A DNA stretch of 6,285 nucleotides, taken from assembly GCA_021816505.1 (NCBI GenBank), contig JAKAXS010000097.1:1-6285 (forward strand), read 5' to 3'. The DNA comes from Pseudomonadota bacterium. Its GTDB lineage: Bacteria; Pseudomonadota; Alphaproteobacteria; Rhizobiales; Hyphomicrobiaceae. Below the pieces are notes generated by a model that did not search any database, had not been told where the DNA came from, and saw only the letters and a list, made by a program, of their open reading frames with translations. The position numbers were made by a program, and so were the translations under genes. Below, one piece after another: positions 1-5,322 of this stretch (position 1 is its first letter; every line of letters starts with the position of its first letter).

Positions 1-1
1 T

Positions 2-1339
2 CTCATGCGCGAGGGCGTCAACGCGGTCGAGGCGTGGCTCGGCACCCTCCCGGGGCATGTCTACGCCAATGTCCGGCAACCGCCCGTCTCGACCCTCAAT
101 CTCGCGCACATGATGCCGTTCTCGGCGGTGTGGGCGGGGCCGGAACAGGATGAGCATTTCCAGGCGCCACCGCTGTTCTTCGCCAAGACCGAGGGTTCAA
201 CGCCGTTCCGCTTCAGCCTCCATGTCGGCGATGTCGGGCACACGCTCATTGTCGGCCCGACAGGCGCCGGCAAAAGCGTGCTGCTTGCGCTGATGGCGCT
301 GCAGTTTCGCCGCTATGCCGGCGCCCAGGTTTTTGCCTTTGATTTCGGGGGATCGATCCGCGCGGCGGCGATCGCCATGAGCGGTGATTGGCACGACCTC
401 GGCGGCGCATTGTCGGAGGCCGCCGGCGAGCCCGTCGCCCTTCAGCCACTGGCGCGTGTGGACGATCAAGGCGAGCGGGCGTGGGCCGCCGAATGGGTCG
501 CGACCTTGCTCGGCCGGGAGTCCGTCACCGTCACCCCAGAGCTGAAGGAGCACCTATGGTCGGCCTTGACCTCACTTGCCTCCGCGCCGATCGCCGAGCG
601 GACGATCACCGGCCTCTCGGTCCTGCTTCAGTCGAACGCGCTGAAGCAGGCGATCCAGCCTTACACGGTGGCCGGCCCGTGGGGACGCCTGCTCGACGCG
701 GAGACGGAGCGGCTCGGCGAAGCCGAGGTTCAGGCGTTCGAGACGGAGGGGCTGATCGGCGCCGGCGCGGCGCCGGCCGTCCTCTCCTATTTGTTCCATC
801 GCGTCGAAGACCGCTTCGACGGCCGTCCGACCTTGCTGATCGTCGACGAAGGCTGGCTCGCCCTCGACGATCCCGGTTTCGCCGGGCAGCTTCGCGAATG
901 GCTGAAGACGCTGCGGAAGAAGAACGCGAGCGTCGTCTTCGCCACCCAATCGCTCGCCGATATCGACGGCAGCACGATCGCGCCGGCAATCATCGAGAGT
1001 TGCCCGACGCGCCTCCTGCTCCCGAACGAACGCGCGCTCGAGCCGCAGATCGCCGCGATCTATCGGCGCTTCGGCCTCAATGATCGGCAGATCGAGATCC
1101 TGAGCCGCGCGACGCCGAAGCGCGACTATTACTGTCAATCCCGCCGCGGCAATCGCCTGTTCGAGCTTGGGCTCTCCGAAGTCGCGCTCGCCTTTACCGC
1201 GGCGTCATCAAAATCCGACCAGTCCGCCATCGAAAAGCTGCTTGCCGAGCACGGCCGCGACGGTTTCGCCGCAGCCTGGCTGCGCCACAAGGGCCTCAGT
1301 TGGGCGGCCGAGATGCTCACCCAGGAGAGCTCGCCATGA
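2..1339 (+). CDS. trbE: TrbE, conjugative transfer ATPase (VirB4 family), C-terminal half; 5' end outside window
   Basis: Cytoplasmic or membrane-associated ATPase that powers assembly of the Trb type IV secretion apparatus. The reading frame is open to the left edge (codon CTC at 2-4 precedes the ATG at 5), so that ATG is internal and not the true start. About 445 residues are visible; TrbE/VirB4 proteins are usually around 800 or more, so roughly the N-terminal half is missing. Numbering from the ATG at 5: Walker A GPTGAGKS at residues 84-91 (bases 254-277), Walker B TLLIVDE at 276-282 (bases 830-850), followed by VFATQS at 311-316 and CPTRLLLPN at 333-341. The C-terminal block FGLND..IEILSRATPKRDYY and GNRLFELGLSEVALAF (356-397) is characteristic of VirB4/TrbE/CagE ATPases. 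All catalytic motifs look intact. The stop codon overlaps the trbJ start (ATGA at 1336-1339), so the two are probably translationally coupled. Confidence 0.96.
   Translation, partial: LMREGVNAVEAWLGTLPGHVYANVRQPPVSTLNLAHMMPFSAVWAGPEQDEHFQAPPLFFAKTEGSTPFRFSLHVGDVGHTLIVGPTGAGKSVLLALMALQFRRYAGAQVFAFDFGGSIRAAAIAMSGDWHDLGGALSEAAGEPVALQPLARVDDQGERAWAAEWVATLLGRESVTVTPELKEHLWSALTSLASAPIAERTITGLSVLLQSNALKQAIQPYTVAGPWGRLLDAETERLGEAEVQAFETEGLIGAGAAPAVLSYLFHRVEDRFDGRPTLLIVDEGWLALDDPGFAGQLREWLKTLRKKNASVVFATQSLADIDGSTIAPAIIESCPTRLLLPNERALEPQIAAIYRRFGLNDRQIEILSRATPKRDYYCQSRRGNRLFELGLSEVALAFTAASSKSDQSAIEKLLAEHGRDGFAAAWLRHKGLSWAAEMLTQESSP
1323..1329 (+). promoter_or_regulatory. Ribosome binding site of trbJ
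   Basis: AGGAGAG lies within the last codons of trbE, 6 bases before the ATG at 1336. It decides the trbJ start in favour of that ATG over the in-frame TTG at 1300, which would add 12 residues ahead of an otherwise ideal signal peptide. Confidence 0.75.
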
Positions 1340-2079
1340 CCTGTCGCTGCTTCCGCGTTGCGCTTCTTGCTGGCGCCGCTGCTCTCATGATCGCTGCCGC
1401 CGGCACGCCCGCGCGGGCGCAATGGATCGTCTTCGATCCGACCAACTACGCGCAGAACGTCCTGACGGCCGCGCGCGAGCTTCAGCAGGTCAACAACGAA
1501 ATCCAGATGCTGGAGAACCAGGCGACGTCGCTCCTCAATCAGGCGCGGAATCTCGCCAGCCTGCCGTACTCCTCGCTCGCCTCGCTGCAGCAGCAGATTT
1601 CGCAGACCCAGCAGCTTCTCGGCCAGGCACAGCGCATCGGCTACAGCGTCTCGGCCATCGACCAGGCCTTCACGCAGACCTATCCGCAGGCCTATTCGAG
1701 CTCCACGTCTTCGCAACAGCTTCTCGCCGACGCGCAGACCCGCTGGCAGAACGCGCTGGCCGGCTTTCAGGATGCGATGCGCGTCCAGGCCGGTGTCGTC
1801 ACCAATCTCGACAACACGCACGCCCAGATCAGCGCGCTTGTCTCTTCGAGCCAGTCGGCGACCGGCGCGTTGCAGGCGGCGCAGTCCGGCAATCAGCTCG
1901 TTGCCCTGCAGACGACGCAGCTTTCCGACCTCACGGCTATCATGGCATCGATCGCCCGCGCGCAGAGCCTCGATGCCGCACGCAGGCTGGAAACGCAGGT
2001 CCAGGCACAAGCGCAGACCAAGGCCTTCCTCAACTACGGCGCCGGCTATCAGCCCGGCTCCGCCCAGATGTTCCATTGA
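1336..2079 (+). CDS. trbJ: TrbJ, P-type conjugative transfer protein (VirB5-like), secreted
   Basis: Predicted periplasmic or pilus-associated component of the Trb mating channel, the counterpart of VirB5. The protein is 247 aa, close to the usual size of TrbJ (about 250). An N-terminal signal peptide is visible: MTCRCFR, a hydrophobic Leu/Ala stretch, then TPARA before QW, giving a likely signal peptidase I cut after residue 28. The mature start QWIVFDPTNYAQNV is typical of the family. The rest is rich in Gln, Ala and Ser and looks almost entirely helical, with coiled-coil-like stretches near residues 42-76, 80-100 and 160-230 and very few charged clusters. The start is set by the ATGA overlap with the trbE stop and by AGGAGAG just upstream. 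The stop overlaps the trbK start by one base. No Cys occurs in the mature part, so a disulfide-stabilised fold is not expected. Confidence 0.93.
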   Translation: MTCRCFRVALLAGAAALMIAAAGTPARAQWIVFDPTNYAQNVLTAARELQQVNNEIQMLENQATSLLNQARNLASLPYSSLASLQQQISQTQQLLGQAQRIGYSVSAIDQAFTQTYPQAYSSSTSSQQLLADAQTRWQNALAGFQDAMRVQAGVVTNLDNTHAQISALVSSSQSATGALQAAQSGNQLVALQTTQLSDLTAIMASIARAQSLDAARRLETQVQAQAQTKAFLNYGAGYQPGSAQMFH

Positions 2080-2384
2080 TGCGCGCCCGGTCCCTCCATT
2101 TGCCGGCGATCGCGCGCGCTGCGGCCTTTGCGCTGGTCGCGATCGCCATGATCGCGGCCGTGCTGCACTTCCATGGGCAGTCCTCGCGCGTTGGCGCGCA
2201 GCGGACAAAGGCCGCGACCGCGGGCGATCCGCTCGCAGCGGAGCTGAAGCGCTGCGAGCTCATTGCCGAGCAGGCCAAGGATGACCCGGCTTGCGAGGCT
2301 GCATGGGCCCGGAATCGGCGGCGCTTTTTCACCTATGCGCCATCGCCCCGGCGAGCCGCCCAACCGAAAACGAACGGCAGGTAG
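2079..2384 (+). CDS. trbK: Putative entry exclusion protein TrbK-alt
   Basis: Small protein of 101 aa lying between trbJ and trbL, the position of trbK in Ti-like trb operons. TrbK proteins make a cell that already carries the element a poor recipient for the same element. Seen in the sequence: a short basic N-terminus, one hydrophobic segment (about residues 11-30) that should anchor it in the inner membrane, a basic linker, then the motif ELKRC-x12-C-EAAWARNRRRFF (residues 55-84; Cys59 and Cys72). From memory, this RC...C..AWA.NRRRFF block is the hallmark of the family annotated as 'putative entry exclusion protein TrbK-alt', which differs from the RP4 TrbK lipoprotein. There is no lipobox. 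The tail is Pro/Arg-rich. The start is chosen from the ATGA-type junction (the trbJ stop TGA at 2077-2079 shares its A with the ATG). No convincing Shine-Dalgarno precedes it, so translation probably depends on trbJ. The exclusion role is inferred from family and position. Confidence 0.85.
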   Translation: MRARSLHLPAIARAAAFALVAIAMIAAVLHFHGQSSRVGAQRTKAATAGDPLAAELKRCELIAEQAKDDPACEAAWARNRRRFFTYAPSPRRAAQPKTNGR

Positions 2385-2389
2385 GGACG

Positions 2390-3649
2390 ATGGGCGGCAC
2401 CGGGGTCATCGACAATTTCCTGGGCACGTTCACCCAGTATATCGATTCCGGCTTCGGACTCGTGCAGGGCGATGTCCACTGGCTCGCCGGCACGCTCATC
2501 GTCATCGACATCACACTGGCAGGCCTGTTCTGGGCAATGGCGCCCGACGAGGACGTCCTCGCGCGCCTGATCCGCAAGACACTCTATATCGGCCTCTTCG
2601 CCTTCATTATCGGCAACTACAACAACCTCGCGCAGATCATCTACAACAGCTTTGCCGGCCTTGGGATCAAGGCTGGCGGCGGCACCATGTCCGCGGCGCA
2701 GCTCCTGCAGCCGGGCAAGATCGCCGAGGTCGGCATCGACGCCGGCAAGCCGATCCTCACCGCGATCTCCGGGCTGATGGGCTTCACCAGCGTTTTCGCG
2801 AACCTGGTGCAGATCCTCATCATGTTCGTGGCGTGGCTGATCGTCGTCATCAGCTTCTTCGTCATGGCGATCCAGCTCTTCGTCAGCCTGATCGAGTTCA
2901 AGCTGACGACACTGGCGGGCTTCGTTCTCGTGCCCTTCGGATTGTTCGGACGCACCGCGTTCCTCGCCGAACGCGTGCTCGGCAATGTCGTCGCGAGCGG
3001 CATCAAGATCCTGGTGCTTGCCGTCATCATCGGCATCGGCTCGACGATCTTTGGCCAGTTCACCGGCGCGATGAACAATCCGCCGACGATCTCCGATGCC
3101 CTGACGCTGATCCTGGCGGCGCTGTCGCTGTTGGGTCTCACCATTTTCGGCCCCGGCATCGCCAACGGTCTCATCGCCGGCGGGCCTCAGCTCGGCGCCG
3201 GCGCCGCGGTCGGCACCGGCTTGGCGGCGGCCGGCATCGGGGCTGCTGGGATCGCCGCCGCTGCCGGTGGCCTCTCCGCGGCCGGCGGCGCGATCGCCGG
3301 TACGGCGCGCGCGGGCGCGAGCGTGGCGGGAGGGGCGACGGCTGCCTACCGCAGCGGCGGCGCCATGGGCATTGCGCTGGCCGCAAGTTCCGTCGCCATG
3401 AGCCCGCTCCGTCGCGCCGCCGGGAGCCTGAAGCAGAGCTTCGCGTCGGGCGAACGCGCCGTGATGCGTGGCGGCGCAGCGAGGGGCGGGAGCGCGCCAT
3501 CTTCTTCGCCCGACAGTCCGCCCGCCTGGGCGCAGCGCATGAGGCGCAGCCAGACCATCAACCGCGGCGTCAGCGCCGCCGACCACGCGATCCGCTCCGG
3601 CGACCGGGCGAGCGGCGGGCACCAGGTCGATCTTTCCGAGGGGGAATAG
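2390..3649 (+). CDS. trbL: TrbL, polytopic inner-membrane channel protein (VirB6-like)
   Basis: Polytopic inner-membrane component of the mating channel, counterpart of VirB6. The protein is 419 aa. The N-terminus MGGTGVIDNFLGTFTQYIDSG is family-typical. Hydrophobic segments are visible near residues 33-50, 64-78, 136-168 (long enough for a hairpin or one extended helix), 174-190, 204-224 and 236-258. Residues 262-335 are a low-complexity Ala/Gly-rich stretch, followed by a basic, Ser/Pro-rich cytoplasmic-type tail with PPAWAQRMRRSQ (378-388) and a final HAIRSGDRASGGHQVDLSEGE-like end, which I recognise as a recurrent TrbL C-terminal pattern. The ATG at 2390 is preferred over the in-frame start at 2291, which would overlap trbK by about 95 bases and add an unrelated non-hydrophobic leader; GGGA at 2384-2387 and AGG at 2379-2381 offer a modest ribosome site. 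It lies 5 bases after trbK and 3 bases before trbF. Confidence 0.95.
   Translation: MGGTGVIDNFLGTFTQYIDSGFGLVQGDVHWLAGTLIVIDITLAGLFWAMAPDEDVLARLIRKTLYIGLFAFIIGNYNNLAQIIYNSFAGLGIKAGGGTMSAAQLLQPGKIAEVGIDAGKPILTAISGLMGFTSVFANLVQILIMFVAWLIVVISFFVMAIQLFVSLIEFKLTTLAGFVLVPFGLFGRTAFLAERVLGNVVASGIKILVLAVIIGIGSTIFGQFTGAMNNPPTISDALTLILAALSLLGLTIFGPGIANGLIAGGPQLGAGAAVGTGLAAAGIGAAGIAAAAGGLSAAGGAIAGTARAGASVAGGATAAYRSGGAMGIALAASSVAMSPLRRAAGSLKQSFASGERAVMRGGAARGGSAPSSSPDSPPAWAQRMRRSQTINRGVSAADHAIRSGDRASGGHQVDLSEGE
3638..3644 (+). promoter_or_regulatory. Ribosome binding site of trbF
   Basis: GAGGGGG, 8 bases before the ATG at 3653, sits across the last codons of trbL just ahead of its TAG stop. It supports the chosen trbF start. 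Confidence 0.6.
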
Positions 3650-3652
3650 CCC

Positions 3653-4333
3653 ATGTTCCGACGATCGACCGTGCGCTACGGCGTGACGCCCGCACCCGAG
3701 ACGCCCTACCAGCGCGCCGCCCAGGTCTGGGATGACCGCATCGGCTCCGCACGCGTGCAGGCTAGGAACTGGCGGCTGGCCTTCTTCGGCGCGCTTGCGC
3801 TCAGCGGCGGCCTGGCGGGCGGCCTCGTGTGGCAATCGGCGCGCGGCACCATTACGCCCTGGGTGGTCCAGGTCGACAAGCTCGGGCAGGCGCAGGCCGT
3901 GGCCCCGGCTGTCGCCGACTATCACCCGACCGATCCCCAGATCGCCTGGTATCTCGCACATTTCATCAAGGAGGTGCGCAGCATTCCGGCCGATCCGATC
4001 GTGCTGCGGCAGGACTGGCTCGACGCCTACGACTTCGTCACCAGCAAGGGCGCGCTCGCACTCGACGATTATGCGCGCACCAACAATCCGTTCGGCAAGA
4101 TCGGCAAGGAGCAGGTCTCGGTCGACATCGCGAGCGTGATCCGCGCCTCCGACGACAGCTTTCGCGTGGAATGGGTCGAGCGTCACTACGCCGACGATGC
4201 GCTGACCGCGACCGAGCGCTGGAGCGCGATCCTCACCATCGTCGTGCAGACGCCCACCAGCGCTGCTCAGCTCAAGAAGAACCCGCTCGGGGTCTACGTC
4301 GATGCCCTCAGCTGGTCAAAGGAGTTCGACTGA
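3653..4333 (+). CDS. trbF: TrbF, inner-membrane assembly factor (VirB8-like)
   Basis: Bitopic inner-membrane protein, VirB8 counterpart, thought to nucleate assembly of the secretion channel through its periplasmic NTF2-like domain. The protein is 226 aa, a usual length for TrbF. A cytoplasmic N-terminus (MFRRSTVRYGVTPAPETPYQ, residues 1-20, then a conserved-looking AAQVWDDRIGSARVQARNWR) leads into a single membrane helix at about 42-60. The periplasmic domain follows: TPWVVQVDKLGQAQAV (68-83), HPTDPQIAWYLAHFIKEVRS, the NNPFGKIGKEQVSVDI block and WVERHYADDALTATERWSAI, ending in NPLGVYVDALSWSKEFD, all typical of TrbF. It starts 3 bases after the trbL stop behind a GAGGGGG ribosome site. The stop TGA at 4331-4333 shares its final A with the trbG ATG. 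No frameshift or missing domain is seen. Confidence 0.96.
   Translation: MFRRSTVRYGVTPAPETPYQRAAQVWDDRIGSARVQARNWRLAFFGALALSGGLAGGLVWQSARGTITPWVVQVDKLGQAQAVAPAVADYHPTDPQIAWYLAHFIKEVRSIPADPIVLRQDWLDAYDFVTSKGALALDDYARTNNPFGKIGKEQVSVDIASVIRASDDSFRVEWVERHYADDALTATERWSAILTIVVQTPTSAAQLKKNPLGVYVDALSWSKEFD
4318..4324 (+). promoter_or_regulatory. Ribosome binding site of trbG
   Basis: AAAGGAG inside the last codons of trbF, 8 bases before the ATG at 4333. It is the closest match to the anti-Shine-Dalgarno consensus in the window and fixes the trbG start, which gives a clean lipoprotein signal sequence. Confidence 0.75.
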
Positions 4334-5322
4334 TGCGTGTTGTCCGGCTTTCAACGCTCTTGCTTATGTCCGTCTCGCTCGGAGCCTGCGCGACCGCCTG
4401 GAAACCGCCGGCGATCAGCTACGACAACACGCCGAAGCGCGCCGTGCTGCTGCCCGAACCGCCGAAGCCAGTGCAGATCGTGGAAATCCCAAAGGTGCTG
4501 CCGCTGCCCGGGCAGCTCAAGCGGCTCCCCGGAAAATCAAAGCTGCCTCCCGAATCGCCTAATCCGCTTGTGCGCGTCGACAAGGCCAATGTCGCCGCCC
4601 GTGTGCAGCCGACGCGCGCCGACTATCTCAATGCCATCCAAGTCTATCCCTTCGCCGACGGCGCGCTCTATCAGGTGTACTGCGCGCCCGGGGAAATCAC
4701 CGACATCGCTCTGCAGCCGGGCGAGAAGCTCGTCGGCTCCGGCCCCGTCGCCGCCGGAGATACCGTCCGATGGATCATCGGCGATACGGAAAGCGGCGCG
4801 GGTTCCACGAAACGTATCCACATCCTCGTCAAGCCGACGCGCCCGGACCTCGACACCAATCTCATCATCGACACCGATCGGCGCACCTATCACCTCGAGC
4901 TGCATTCCGACCCAAAGACCTATATGGCGTCGGTTTCCTGGGCTTATGCCGAAGACCAGCTCATCGCGCTGCGCCAGCAAAACGCCGCAGCCGACGCGGC
5001 AGCGCCCGTCATGAGCGGCATCGATATCAACGCACTCAATTTCCGTTACAGGATCGAAGGCGATGACCCGCCCTGGCGGCCGCTGCGCGCCTTCGACGAC
5101 GGCCGGCAGGTGTTTATCGAGTTCCCATCGGGAATTGCGCAAGGCGAGATGCCGCCGCTTTGGGTCATCGGCGCCGAGGGTAACGGCCAGCTCGTCAACT
5201 ATCGCGTCAACGACAACTACATGATCGTCGACCGTCTGTTCGCGGCTGCGGAGCTCAAGCTCGGCGCCAAGCACCAGCAGGTCGTCCGCATCGTGCGCAC
5301 CGACGGAAGGCCCCGGTCGTGA
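4333..5322 (+). CDS. trbG: TrbG, outer-membrane core component (VirB9-like), predicted lipoprotein
   Basis: Core-complex subunit that forms the periplasmic and outer-membrane ring with TrbI. The protein is 329 aa. The signal sequence MRVVRLSTLLLMSVSLGAC carries a lipobox LGAC with Cys19 as the predicted lipidated residue; the +2 residue is Ala, compatible with outer-membrane sorting. A Pro-rich extended segment (about 24-75) follows. The N-terminal VirB9 domain covers about 100-210: VYPFADGALYQVYCAPGE (104-121), ITDIALQPGEKLVGSGP, DTVRWIIG (143-150), then HILVKPTRPDLDTNLIIDTD and YHLELHS. A Gln/Ala linker (214-226) leads to the C-terminal beta domain at about 235-325, with FRYRIEGDDPPWRPLRAFDDG, MPPLWVIGAEGNGQLVNYR and MIVDRLFAAAELKLG, typical of VirB9/TrbG. 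The ATG overlaps the trbF stop by one base. The stop (5320-5322) overlaps the trbI GTG start. The lipid anchor is inferred from the lipobox only. Confidence 0.95.
   Translation: MRVVRLSTLLLMSVSLGACATAWKPPAISYDNTPKRAVLLPEPPKPVQIVEIPKVLPLPGQLKRLPGKSKLPPESPNPLVRVDKANVAARVQPTRADYLNAIQVYPFADGALYQVYCAPGEITDIALQPGEKLVGSGPVAAGDTVRWIIGDTESGAGSTKRIHILVKPTRPDLDTNLIIDTDRRTYHLELHSDPKTYMASVSWAYAEDQLIALRQQNAAADAAAPVMSGIDINALNFRYRIEGDDPPWRPLRAFDDGRQVFIEFPSGIAQGEMPPLWVIGAEGNGQLVNYRVNDNYMIVDRLFAAAELKLGAKHQQVVRIVRTDGRPRS
5305..5310 (+). promoter_or_regulatory. Ribosome binding site of trbI
   Basis: GGAAGG within the last codons of trbG, 8 bases before the GTG at 5319. It supports GTG as the trbI start, the next ATG in frame being 20 codons further in (5379). 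Confidence 0.55.

Noticed and set aside
388..1083. 231-codon forward frame inside trbE
   Set aside because: Arg-rich off-frame shadow; the trbE frame carries intact Walker A and B motifs across the same bases.
1300..1335. Upstream TTG start that would extend TrbJ by 12 residues
   Set aside because: The added residues precede a complete signal peptide, and the ATG at 1336 has a well-placed AGGAGAG and the ATGA coupling seen elsewhere in the operon.
1135..2208. 357-codon reverse-strand open frame opposite the trbE end, trbJ and the trbK start
   Set aside because: Arg/Leu/Gly-rich shadow without motifs; the forward strand holds three recognised overlapping genes there.
2291..2389. Upstream in-frame start that would extend TrbL by 33 residues
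   Set aside because: It would overlap most of the last third of trbK, and the extra residues are the out-of-frame reading of the trbK tail.
3180..3380. GC-rich repetitive-looking stretch considered as a tandem repeat array
   Set aside because: No fixed period can be found; it is explained by Ala and Gly codons (GCC, GGC, GCG) of the low-complexity part of TrbL.
2263..3735. 490-codon forward frame overlapping trbL
   Set aside because: His/Arg-rich translation of the wrong frame of trbL; the trbL frame gives the expected membrane helices and family motifs.
2333..4186. 617-codon open frame on the reverse strand opposite trbL and trbF
   Set aside because: Its composition is dominated by Arg, Asp, Glu, Ala and Gly with no recognisable domain or membrane pattern, as expected for the complement of GC-rich codons. 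It lies exactly opposite two well-recognised genes and spans their junction.
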